A stretch of DNA of 64,000 nucleotides. Origin: Clitopilus passeckerianus. Its lineage: Eukaryota; Basidiomycota; Agaricomycetes; Agaricales; Entolomataceae. Both the position numbers and the translations under genes were made by a program. Under the pieces are notes generated by a model that searched no databases, was not told where the DNA came from, and saw nothing but the letters and a program-made list of their open reading frames with translations. Positions 10,000-20,569 of this stretch are shown in pieces (position 1 is the first letter of the stretch; every line of letters starts with the position of its first letter). Location: contig CALYLX010000126.1 of NCBI GenBank assembly GCA_944990035.1, positions 2,604,001 to 2,668,000 of the forward strand. Reading direction: 5' to 3'.

Positions 10000-10581
10000 T
10001 TCAGAAGGCCCGCTCATTGTTAGCGCAGGCCCACCCCACGACAACACAGCAGAAGCACGCAACAGGCCGATTGCCGTTGCGGCTACCACTCAGTCACCAC
10101 GGTCGTACACAGGGCAGACCACCCGCCACGAAATACCACTCTAGTAGAAGGAACCAACAACGTCTACAAGTTCACCAACGGAAGCTACTGCGGTTTTAAT
10201 CACAACAATAACCGCTGGTGCTACGCCTCTCTCTCTTGGCAAATTCACATTCACCACCGTTGCCGTTGAAAACAGACACTTCCACGCTCTAGACTTCCCT
10301 ACCCCTGAACGACCTCATAAGACCCTGCTATTGTCCGAGCTCAACGAGAACACGACATTGAAGTAGACGAGGAGGAACAGCGACGCTTCGCACCATTACC
10401 CACAGCAATATCCAGGAACCCATCACTAGTCCCGTCTACCAGCGCTTCTGTCTTGCCCGAAGAGGAAGAAGAAGAACACCAAGTACAACAACAGCTAGAG
10501 GAGAGCCCCACAGCTGAGCCAGAGGAGCGCCCCAGTGCAGAAACAATTGAACCAGAGACCGACTTCGATTTCGACTACGAA
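10000..10581 (+). other. Retrotransposon leader
   Basis: This lies between the primer site and the first gag ATG. The gag frame is open from about 10321 without an ATG, and that stretch encodes an acidic sequence (PEEEEEEHQVQQQLEE). The true gag start may therefore lie upstream behind another indel. Confidence 0.4.
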
Positions 10582-11550
10582 ATGTCACAAGACAACAACA
10601 ACAAGAAGGACATTGGAGCCAAACCCCAAACGTTCTCCGGAGACCGATCCAAGACCAGAAAGTTCATTCAGGAACTTGAAGACTACCTCATCCTAAACAA
10701 CCTCAACCAACTCGAAGATGACAAGAAGATTCGCATCGCCCTATCCTTCCTCAAAGAAGGAACTGCAGCAGCATGGGGATTAGAATTTCACGATAAATAT
10801 TCAGCAGCTGAAAGGAAAGCCACCTACGCTGAATTTATCAACCAATTCAAAGAAGCCTTTTCCCTACCGACGACAAAGCTGCCGCACTCCTCCAACTCAA
10901 AGCCTTACGACAGGATGGGACAGCTGACGAATTTGTCACCGTCTTCAAGAATATTCTTGCACGAACTGATCTCAGCGGTGACACTGCAAAGATTGAGATC
11001 TTCATGGAAGGACTTACCCCAAACTCCGAGAGAAAATTCTCTTTTCCGATTCCTCCTACCACATTCGACGATTGGGTCAAGAAAGCCGTCCAGTTTGACA
11101 ACAACTGGCGACGTGCCAAGACAATCATGGGACATACCCGTATCATCAAGACATCTGATATGGTCAAAGGTGCTTACAAAACACCTACTGGAGCCCGAGA
11201 CCCAATGGCTATGGATGTTGATCGTTTCACCACCGATCCACCCAAACGCCGCCTCACCCAGGAGGAAAGAGAACATCACAAGAAGAACAACTTGTGCTAC
11301 TATTGCTCCAAGAAAGGTCACACGATCCAACAATGTCTTCAAAGGAAGAATTTTGGAAGAACCTACCCTAGCAACAACGACAGCCGATTCCACAAGAAAC
11401 CTGAGAAGGGCCGAGTTGATCAAATATGTCAGAGCAGTCCTAGCTGACATGCCCCAAGAAGAAGCCGCTGAATTCTACACTGAAGCAGAGGCTGAGGGTT
11501 TTAAAGAGGAAGACTGCAAAGCCGACGTCAGTACTTCCTCGCCCGATTGA
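10582..11550 (+). pseudogene. gag: gag, with two frame changes
   Basis: The retrotransposon capsid/nucleocapsid protein starts at the ATG of MSQDNNNKK. The capsid-type region (PQTFSGDRSKTRKFIQELED, AAWGLEFHDKYS) is in one frame to about 10866. It continues in the next frame (DDKAAALLQLKAL, MEGLTPNSERKFSFPIPP) through a CX2CX4HX4C zinc knuckle (CYYCSKKGHTIQQC) to about 11395. It then returns to the first frame (RRAELIKYVRAVLADMPQ) and stops at 11548. The two changes compensate each other, so either the copy has decayed or the assembly has two indels. The pol frame is already open before the gag stop and so overlaps it. Confidence 0.85.
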
Positions 11551-11593
11551 TATTTCCAGTGTACTTGTAGCTACTGATTTTTATGCTGAATCT

Positions 11594-14500
11594 ATGCGTA
11601 TCCCAATCTCTACAAGACCCCTAGATGGAAATACAACAATCGCCGGCACAAAAGCTCTCATTGACTCTGGAGCGCAAGGGTCATTTATCGACTCCGTCTT
11701 CGCCAAGACACATCACCTCCCACTACTCCCACTCCGACAACCGATTACAGCACGAAACGTTGATGGCACCCTGAACAAACAAGGAACTATTACCCACTTT
11801 ACCTGGGTTATTGCCAAGATAGGGACAGCCATCATCAAGGAAAGATGTTTTGTCACTGGACTCGGGAAAGACCACCTGATTTTTGGATTACCATGGCTAA
11901 AACGGGTAGATCCAATCATATCGTGGAGCGACGGCACACTCGAAATCGACGAATCACGCATTACCCAACGACTGTCGCAAACATTGATGCGAGCAGTAGA
12001 CATCAAGCGGATGAGAGCCATCCGAGAACAACTACTAGAGGAAAACACGCCACCTACCCCAGCACCTGATTGTTCCGAAGAGAATCCCGGAAAATCAGAA
12101 GGACTTAGCGACTATTTCCGAATAGTCGAAGACGGAGAAGAGATCAATGAAGATTTTCTCATCGCATACTGCCAGAACGAACCGGCAGTCGGAATATTCA
12201 CCAAGGAGGAACCCCCACTTACGCAGGAACACACAAAGGATTACCTTGTGTACGGGCCAATCAGGCCAACTACCACAATACGACAGACGGTGGTAACACA
12301 CCATCCAGCAACCAGACACCACACACAGCAGGTGTGGATACGTGCGAAAACATCAATTTCGCAAGCTCTGGAACATAAACGAGAAGATAAGGAACCAAAG
12401 AAATCCCTTGACGAAATCATCCCCGACTATCTTCAAGACTACAGAAAAGTCTTTGAGAAAGCAGCATCCGAACGATTCCCACCAAGCCGACCCTGGGATC
12501 ACGCCATAGATCTGAAGACAGATTTCGTGCCAAAAGACTGCAAGGTCTATCCGCTCAGCCCCTTAGAGCAAGAAAAACTCGATGAGTTTCTCAAGGAAAA
12601 TCTAGCCAAAGGATACATCCGAGAATCCAACTCCCCACAAGCATCTCCGTTCTTCTTTGTTGCAAAGAAAGACTCGGAAGCCCTGAGACCATGTCAGGAT
12701 TACCGACGACTCAACGAAGGAACAATACCTAACGCTTACCCCTTACCGCTGGCTAGCGAACTCATCGATAAACTCAAAGGAGCAACTGTCTTCACCAAAC
12801 TCGACATTCGATGGGGATATCACAACATCCGCATCAAAGATGGTGACCAATGGAAAGCAGCGTTCAAGACCAACCGAGGGTTATTTGAACCAATGGTGAT
12901 GTTCTTTGGACTAATGAACTCACCCGGTACCTTCCAAGCAATGATGAACCACCTTTTCCGAGACATGATAGACGAAGGATGGGTCATCATCTACATGGAC
13001 GACATCCTCATCTTCTCCAACGATCCAGAAAAACACCGAGAACGCACACGCAGAGTCTTACAAAGACTACAAGACAACGATCTCTACCTCAAAGCAGAGA
13101 AATGCCAATTTGACACCACAAGAGTGGAGTACCTCGGGTTCATCATTGAACCAAACAAGATCTCCATGGACCCTGTCAAACTTGCAGGGATGCGCGACTG
13201 GCCTACGCCAACTACAGTAAAGGAAGTCCGATCATTCCTAGGATTCGGAAACTTTTACCGCAGGTTCATCGGAAAATATGCGGAAATTGCCAAACCGCTG
13301 AACGAACTCACCAAGAAAGACAAGAAATGGGAATGGACCAATGAATGTCACAAAGCTTTCACTACCCTGAAAGACAAATTCCTGGAAGCGCCTGTGTTGC
13401 TGATGCCTGATCCCACGAAGCCATTTGTGGTGGAAAGCGACGCCTCAAAACATGCAACAGGAGCAGTCCTACAACAACGTGACGCCAACGGATCATGGCA
13501 CCCATGTGGTTTCATATCTAAATCGTTCTCGGAAACAGAACGGAACTATGAAATCTACGACCGAGAACTTCTAGGCATTATCCGCGCATTAGAAACCTGG
13601 CGACACTACTTCCATGGATCCCAACATTCAGTCGTGATTCTATCCGATCACAAAACCTCACATACTTCCGAGAAGCCCGGAAGTTGAACCGACGACAAGC
13701 AAGATGGAATTTGATGCTATCCCAGTTTAACATCAAACTTGTACACACCCCTGGTGCAAAGATGATACAATCTGACGCACTATCTCGACGACCAGACCAC
13801 ATCCCAGGTGAAGACACCGACAACGAAGACATCATTCTCCTCCCGACAAGCTCTTCCTTCGCTCAATTGACATTGAACTAAAGGACGAAATTGTACACAA
13901 GATGGTCAATGACAAACTGATTGTTGACGCCATTCGCACCGCCAAAGAAGACGGACCCCCACCAATCCGATCAAACCTGGAAGACTGGAAATTTGACGAT
14001 GGCATCTTGTACTACAAGGACAAGTGTGTGGTACCAGATGACGAAGACCTCCGAAGGAAGATAGTCCAACGTTATCACGATCTACCCAGCGCAGGACACC
14101 CTGGACAATTTGGGACACTGGAAAAAGTCCGGAAGGACTACTGGTGGCCAGGGATGTCAGTGTTCATCAAGAACTTTGTGCAGGGCTGTGCAATGTGCCA
14201 GCAAATGAAAATCAATCGCCACCCCACCGCTCCACCATTAATGCCCATCAAATCCGAAACCACTAGGCCATTTTCGCTAGTGACGTACGATTTTCACACG
14301 GATCTCCCAGAGAGTGATGGTTTCGATAGCATTATGGCCGTGGTCGACCATGGAGCTACGAAGGGGGCAATTTTCATCCCTTGCACAAAGAAAATCGACG
14401 CCACAGGAACTGCAAACGCCTACATTGACAACGTTTACCGTCGCTTTGGACTCCCCGACAAAGGAATTTCAGACAGAGGACCTCAATTCGCCTCTAAAGT

Positions 14501-15322
14501 TTTCCAAGAAATGGGACGACTCCTTGGAATCAAGCTCAACATGAGCACCGCCTACCACCCACAAACTGATGGTGCGACAGAAAGGATCAATCAGGAGATT
14601 GATGCCTATCTCCGCATCTTCTGTGCACAGAACCCCGAATCCTGGTCCAAATGGATTACCACTCTAGAATTCTCCTACAACAGCCGAACACACTCTGTCA
14701 CCAAACGAACCCCATTCTACCTAATGATGGGATACGAACCACCTGCACTCCCATCAGTTGCTCCCACTAGCAAAATTCCCGCAGTTGACAAACGGATCAA
14801 GGAACTTCTGCTAGCACGCGATGAAGCAAATGCTGCACATGCACTTGCTGCGCAACGCATGGCAGAGAAGATCACACGACAGTTCACCCCATTCAAAGTC
14901 GGAGAAAAGGTGTGGTTAGAAGCCACAAATCTCAATCAAGGAAACATCTCCAAGAAACTAGCACCCAAACGAGAAGGACCCTTCAAGATACTTGAGGTAA
15001 AGGACACCTGACCTATAAACTCGACCTGCCAAGACGATGGAAGATCCACCCGGTGATTCACGCGTCACTTCTCACCCGTTACATCTCCACCAAAGCGCAT
15101 GGACCCAGCTTCTCTAAACCGCCACCTGACGAAATCGACGGAATAGAAGAATACGAAATAGAAGCAATTGTGGCCCATCAGAAACAAGGCAAAGGGCGAC
15201 ACAGATACCTCGTAAAATGGAAGGGATGGCCATCAGCGGACAACGAATGGATGCCCGAGTCAGAACTGCGGAACGCCAAGAAAATACTCACCGAGTATAA
15301 AAAGAGGAAGAAACTCACCTGA
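11594..15322 (+). pseudogene. pol: pol: protease, RT, RNase H, integrase, chromodomain
   Basis: Domains in order: aspartic protease (ALIDSGAQGSFID); reverse transcriptase (SPFFFVAKKD, TKLDIRWGYHNIRI, catalytic YMDDILIF near 12990); RNase H (FVVESDASKHATGAVLQQ, ILSDHK); integrase with the HHCC finger (HPGQFGTLEKVRKDYWWPGM, GCAMCQQMK) and DDE residues (VTYDFHTD, ISDRGPQFAS, GATERINQEI); and a chromodomain (HRYLVKWKGWPSADNEWMPE). The frame changes near 13636 (one A short in cacaaaacc), near 13862 and near 14998. All catalytic motifs remain, so the copy looks recently active or mis-sequenced. The chromodomain suggests targeting to modified chromatin. Confidence 0.92.
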
Positions 15323-15360
15323 CACCACATAGCAAACCCACTCACATCCACTATATAACA

Positions 15361-15858
15361 ATGTCTCAAAATGCCTCTTCCTACGACCGCACCATCATCC
15401 GCAACACCTTCAAATCCGATACCGCTATTACGGCGCTCCGTACGCATACTGCCTGGAGCAGCAACGACAACCCTCTCACCGCTGTGGGAGAACAAGGAAC
15501 CCTCTACCAAAACCGACGAACCGAAACTCGCAACGAAGTGGCTCGTCTGCGCCACCAATTTGCGAAAACCACTGACGATCTTGATCAACTTTTGGACAAA
15601 GTTGATCGAGAAACGGAGGAGACCCTCACAGACCTCTTCTTTGCTATTGGAGGAACAGCTTTCCTCGACGAATTCTTCCCGAACGACAAAACTGGTTCAA
15701 CAACCCAGAGGAGACAGAAACCCTTGCCTCCAATCCCTGGGGGCCTGAGGAAAGTCAAGAAGAGGAAGTCACAATCCTCACTGCACGTCAAGTTTGCGGA
15801 ACCCTACGAGCATTTCCTCCCGTCACCAATTTACACACCGCCGCAAAATAAAACATAA
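15361..15858 (+). CDS. Accessory retrotransposon ORF 1 (unknown)
   Basis: 165 residues, entirely inside the element, starting just after the chromodomain stop. A tatataa-like stretch lies directly before its ATG. The sequence is hydrophilic with a central helix-forming segment (ARLRHQFAKTTDDLDQLLDK) and a basic, proline-rich C-terminal part (PLPPIPGGLRKVKKRKSQ). It has no membrane segment, so it is not env-like. I do not recognise the family. It shares its reading frame with the next ORF, separated by one stop and 48 bp, so the two may be one protein joined by read-through or splicing. Confidence 0.55.
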   Translation: MSQNASSYDRTIIRNTFKSDTAITALRTHTAWSSNDNPLTAVGEQGTLYQNRRTETRNEVARLRHQFAKTTDDLDQLLDKVDRETEETLTDLFFAIGGTAFLDEFFPNDKTGSTTQRRQKPLPPIPGGLRKVKKRKSQSSLHVKFAEPYEHFLPSPIYTPPQNKT

Positions 15859-15906
15859 CCCTTCGTCAAAAAGAACAGAACGACAACAAGGAAAACATCA
15901 ATCCCA

Positions 15907-16218
15907 ATGGCAAACCCTCCAACGCCATACCTCTCCGCATTCGAAAGCCCACCAGAGTCCGACTCACCAACGCTGGTGAACCTTCCCCTCGACAGTATCG
16001 TCCCAGAAGGCGCCGCGCACCGGATACTTGCCAACAGACCACCACCACCCAGATGGTTCGGATGCTACATTTGTGGAGGCAGACACCGACAGTGTCATTG
16101 CTTTCGTTTTGTGTGTCGTCTGTGCCATCATCGTGGCCCAGGCCATTACCCGGTTAGCTGCCCACAACGCTACCACAAGGGCATAGACCGTCACTTCTGG
16201 GGTAAAGGAAAGAATTGA
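15907..16218 (+). CDS. Accessory retrotransposon ORF 2, zinc-knuckle-like
   Basis: 103 residues. The C-terminal half is cysteine/histidine rich: CYICGGRHRQCHC, then CRLCHHRGPGHYPVSCP. The latter resembles a retroviral CCHC knuckle but with six residues instead of four between the second Cys and the His. A basic tail (RYHKGIDRHFWGKGKN) follows. A nucleic-acid-binding, nucleocapsid-like role is my inference. The element's gag already has a normal CCHC knuckle, so this would be a second one. It ends 33 bp before the 3' LTR. Confidence 0.6.
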   Translation: MANPPTPYLSAFESPPESDSPTLVNLPLDSIVPEGAAHRILANRPPPPRWFGCYICGGRHRQCHCFRFVCRLCHHRGPGHYPVSCPQRYHKGIDRHFWGKGKN

Positions 16219-16241
16219 AGTCAGGAGACTTCAACGATAGC

Positions 16242-16251
16242 GAGAGGGTAA
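16242..16251 (+). other. Polypurine tract
   Basis: gagagggtaa is purine-rich and directly precedes the TGTTA start of the 3' LTR, the position expected for the plus-strand primer. Confidence 0.5.
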
Positions 16252-16716
16252 TGTTATGATTTTGCTTACATGTTTCTCCTTACATACCCCGGCCCGCTTA
16301 CCTATGCACGATTACTCACATATGCTGCGCATCACTGCGCATTTTTCATCTTTTTCCATGCTTACTCCGCATCTCTCACGATCGTGAGAGACTTATACCT
16401 TATCTGACTCTTTCTGACTCATGTACTTACTCATCATGCTGCGCATGACTCATTACTTACTCAGCATGCTGCGCATGTGCTATATTTAGAACTACTAGAT
16501 AGGTATATAAACCTGTACCATTTGGTCAAGGCTCCTCAGCTTGACCTAGGCAATCTACCTAACTGCTTAGTTCTCTACTTTGCCTTTAAGTCCCTTGCTT
16601 CGTCAATCTCACCAGGTCGTCAGTACAGCCGCAGCTGCTGACAAATCTCTGTCTTTGTTTATCAAAGACATCGAGCGTAAACAGTATTACCTAAGTTGTT
16701 AGGCTCTGCCTTAACA
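16252..16716 (+). repeat. 3' LTR
   Basis: 465 bp, identical to 9522-9986 except at 16578 and 16581. It repeats the TATA box, palindrome (16373-16390) and ATGCTGCGCAT motifs. Confidence 0.97.
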
Positions 16717-18720
16717 CTATCTGTATCGCCTACAGGCTCTGGGCTGCCAAAAAGCCGTTTCTTGAGCCTTTTCCACATAAGGGATCGCCTAACGGGTTAG
16801 CTAGATGTGAAGAGAGAGCAAAAGAACAAATTTCCAACCGCCCTCCTGTGATCAGACGGAAGCAAATGTAGGATCAATATATTCCCCGCTGAACTTGCCA
16901 GTGTACAGCGAGGAAGAGAAACTCTTCCATGGGGCGGGGAGAAAGCATAGGGAGATGATAAGAGCAGTGTTCATGGAAATTCTCATTGCAAATATCTACT
17001 ACAACAAGGTAGTAGGAGAGGGTACCCTGTGTATCGAAACAACTTGTCTGAAAGTTATGAACGCCAGGCTGGCAGAATAATTAGCATCGTCAAGATGTCA
17101 GAGAACTATTTTGAGCTCACCAGTGACCCAGGCGGCCCAGCACAGCCCAACCCTTCAACGAATCCTCATCCTTAGCCCAACGGCGATAATCGACAATGAG
17201 AGAAGAAGAGAGGGAGCTGTCAAGTCACTGGCTCGCTAACAGCCGAAGTGAGTAAACAAGAATAAACTAACGTGCCGAGTGTGCCGACATTGCCCAAAGT
17301 CAACAAACACGAAATCTTTTCAAGTATTCCCTACGTACAAGGAGGCATTAGGCGTTAAATAAGTCAATGTAGCTATTCAGACGGTGCTAAACATGTCTAA
17401 GGCTTGAAATCCGACTAAATACATAACCGAAGGAAGTAACTTTGCGAAGTAAGATTGGTATGGCAAGTACGACAAACTAACTTGCCTGCCAAAAGTTAGC
17501 TGAAGTAAGCTTTGTATAGGAAAAGTTGGGACGAAAAGTTACTTTGTTAATCACCCGCATATCATCATCAGTATTTTCAGCTCCGCCTCTATACTTGAAT
17601 TTTCCGCAGTGGCCTAACAATTTGCAAATGGCTGTCAATAGACTGAAATAACGCCAGCTGGCAACTGAAAGCCGCTCAAAATATCTGACTAGAGAATGAC
17701 TAGCATTTTGACCGAAGTCTGACTCTGTATTGACCATTCACTGACTGTTGGTGGCTGAAGCGGAATCGATCGGAATCAGGGTCATCATTTACGAGGGTTA
17801 CTAACCGAAATATAGTCATTATTCTAGTCAGTACGAAGTATCAAAAAACGACATTTTACAATCAGCAGTCAACCACGACCATCCATTGACCAAACACTGA
17901 CTTTTCCTTTTTACTGAGATTTCATCGATCGTAGCGTTTCCGGATCTCAACATCGACACGGCGGAGGAAGACGAGTCAAACGAGGGCTTTTAGAGCGATG
18001 CGGATCATGCTCAAGGAGGAAAATCTGAACGTTGTGGTTGCAGAGCCGTTCCCCCGAATTTGCAACGAAGCCCGGTGGACGAACAAAACCGTTCTATGGA
18101 ACCTTTCATGCATCAAGGTTGTCGAACCTGGCATGACGCTCAAGGGACCGCTAGTGGGTTCAGCGTTTAGGGCTGGTCATCGTGTCAAAGGCGCGTGTCG
18201 TTCAGGGCAGGCCTGATTGCGCTTCCAGCCACCCTTCCGTGAGTTAGTGTAATTCACTCCTCCGTCAGCGTCACTTGGTTGGTGAAACAGCCAATCTTCA
18301 ATGCATTGGTAGCAAAGAGAGATAACAAGCAGGTTTAACAGGCTATACAGCCTTTTCGAAAGAATCCGAGTTTCCGAGTTTCCGTCTGTTTGCTTGCGAA
18401 TGACACAATTTGGCTTACTCGCAGAACTCGATCTACTCTGAGACTGACAACTTCCTTCGATCACACGCACCATGCAACGCATCTACGGAGGCAAATCCCC
18501 AGCCCAGTCGACCTTTCAACCGGCTCACGACCAGCGGGTATTCTGCCGAACAGCTCCACGAAATGTGGGTTCAGTTTGAGACTGATCGCCTCCCTAAGCC
18601 AAATGCTCGTCAGTCACGATTCTGATCTTCGGACAGGAGGTCGGATTTTGTATATAGGTATGGGTGTTTCTTCGGTTGCGAATCAAACCCACTCCTCTAA
18701 CACGACTGACAGCAACAACA
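16717..18720. other. 2-kb spacer right of the retrotransposon
   Basis: No gene recognised. The first 60 bp, read on the minus strand, could encode WKRLKKRLFGSPEPV, possibly a leftover of the hAT N-terminal exon. The rest has only short random frames. The last few hundred bases should hold the promoter of monooxygenase B. Confidence 0.45.
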
Positions 18721-20426
18721 ATGATGTACGACGGCAGGAAAGCTTCTGTACCTCTCCACTTCATCGTCGTGGGTGGTGGCATAGGTGGCTTGTCCGCTGC
18801 ACACTGCCTGAACCAGGCTGGGCACAAAGTCACCCTGGTTGACCCAAGTGACCTACCTGCCGAAATCGGAGCAGGTCTCTCCCTCTCGCCGAGTAAGCAT
18901 CACTTCTCCTCATCTTTTTAGTAATTCTCACGAACCACGGCGAACAGATGTCAGTCGACTCTTGAATAGATGGGGACTGTACTCTCAGCTAGAATCACAA
19001 TGCTCGAAGCAGAAAGGAGGTTTCTCGTGTCGTTGTGAGTACATCTTTATCGGGCCGGTACAACCACTCTGACGCGTCACAGATGACACGGATGACCAAA
19101 TTTTTCTCCTTGAATACTCGAATCCTCTGAACGACGGAGCCAAGTTCTACGGCGTTTCTGTAAGATATCATGTTTTCAAGACCAAATGGATGTTAATCGT
19201 ACTCTAGCGACCATATCTCGTAACAATGCTCTACGACCTCATTAAAGATGAAGTCACGATTGTCAAGGGAAAAACCGTCTCTGTGGATCCCGAAACGCCT
19301 TCTATAACCCTCGACGGTGGCAAGGTGCTTGCTGCAGATGTGATCATTGGTGCGGACGGCATCGGCAGCATAGTTCGCCCGACAATCCTCCCTCCACCTG
19401 ATCAGCCAGTGGTATCAGGTGATGCGTGTTATAGGGCTTTGATTCCCATCGAGGATATAAAAAAGGATCCGGAGTTGAGCACCATACCGCTTGATGATTT
19501 GCAGTTCTGGGAAGCCCCGGACAAGAAGATCATTGCTTATGGCATAGTGGGTACCATTTCAAGTTAGATGTCTAAAGTATTTTCTAATCTTTCCTCTCCA
19601 GGGCCCTGTGGACTACAATTTCGTCCTTGTTGTGACGGATCCTGACCCAAATGGACACTGGTCCGTGCCAGCTGATCTTGAAGAGTTAACCGCTGCTATG
19701 GAGGGATGGGCCCCAAGGTCAGTAGACCTGATGAAGCTTGCAACACCTTCAAATTCATATTTACGAATGTACCAGAGCTAGGAAGTTAGTGTCACATATA
19801 AAATCTGCGGTGAAGTTCAAGCTCGTCATGCGTTCTCCTTCGGAAACTTGGGTGCATAGTAATGGGAGGGTCGCACTCTTGGGAGACTCTGCACATGCGA
19901 TGTTGGTGGGTAGCTAACTTTATCTCCACCTGTTGCTTCAAACCTGACTGCCCCCTCCCCCATTAAGCCCTATTATGCGCAAGGTGCAGCTATGGCGGTA
20001 CGTTCTGATTTGCCCGCGTTTGTCTACATTATACTCAACCAGGATTCCATTCAGATTGAAGATGCGGCAGTGCTAGGAAATCTCTTCTCTCGTATCTCCT
20101 CTCGTGACGAGATTGGCGATCTCCTACATGCCTATCAGAACATCCGCGCTCCTCGAGCTAACGCAACCCACGCGAAATCATTGGGCAACGGAAACCCTAA
20201 TAATACGGCAGATGCCTGGAGGGCACGGGAGGGACAAGACTCCAGCATTCCCGACTTCCTCACGAAAGCTCAGGCGTTGAGGGAGGTACCAGAGGAGCTT
20301 GATTGGAAGATCTTCACGGAGAAGGAGTTTGTCCAGACCCAGTACGGATACGATGCGGATAAGGAAGTGGAGAACTGGTGGGCGAAAAATAGGAGGAAGG
20401 GGGCTATGGAACAAAGCCGTCTGTAA
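18721..20426 (+). CDS. FAD-dependent monooxygenase, salicylate hydroxylase type (paralogue B)
   Basis: Paralogue of the gene at 1.5-3.2 kb, transcribed away from it. Eight exons join with seven introns at the same places. They read, in order: MMYDGRK...VVGGGIGGLSAAHCL; RLLNRWGLYSQLESQC; the exon ending NDGAKFYGV; MLYDLIKDEVTIVKG with VIIGADGIGS; VDYNFVLVVTDPDPNGHW; LVMRSPSETWVHSN with ALLGDSAHAML; YYAQGAAMA; and IEDAAVLGNLFSRISSRDEI to the stop at 20424-20426. All three FAD motifs are intact. The last intron most simply ends at ttcag just before ATTGAAGATGCG, as in paralogue A. The two proteins are clearly homologous throughout but differ at many sites, so the duplication is not recent. Substrate unknown. 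Confidence 0.88.
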
Positions 20427-20569
20427 TCTCTCTTCGCATTTTCAACTTTTCGGAATTTAATATGAACATGGCATATAATCACGATACTGCCATACATACT
20501 ACATATGAATCTTCGGGTACTTATGGACGTCATAAAAGCTAGAATAGGTGTACATAATTCGAAACGTGT

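Larger units (their letters stand above)
9522..16716 (+). mobile_element. Ty3/gypsy LTR retrotransposon, chromovirus of Tf1-like type
   Basis: The element is 7,195 bp, bounded by two 465-bp LTRs that start TGTTA and end TAACA. The order gag, protease, reverse transcriptase, RNase H, integrase, chromodomain is the Ty3/gypsy (chromovirus) order. Two further ORFs lie before the 3' LTR. The LTRs differ at only two positions, which implies recent insertion, yet gag and pol contain five frame changes. The flanking 5-mers (catac at 9517-9521, ctatc at 16717-16721) do not match, so no target-site duplication is seen. It sits inside the hAT element. Confidence 0.95.

Noticed and set aside
11713..12048. 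Antisense open frames within the retrotransposon
   Set aside because: They are complements of pol codons with no independent motif or start context.
15361..16218. Envelope gene of the retrotransposon
   Set aside because: Neither ORF has a signal peptide or membrane helix.
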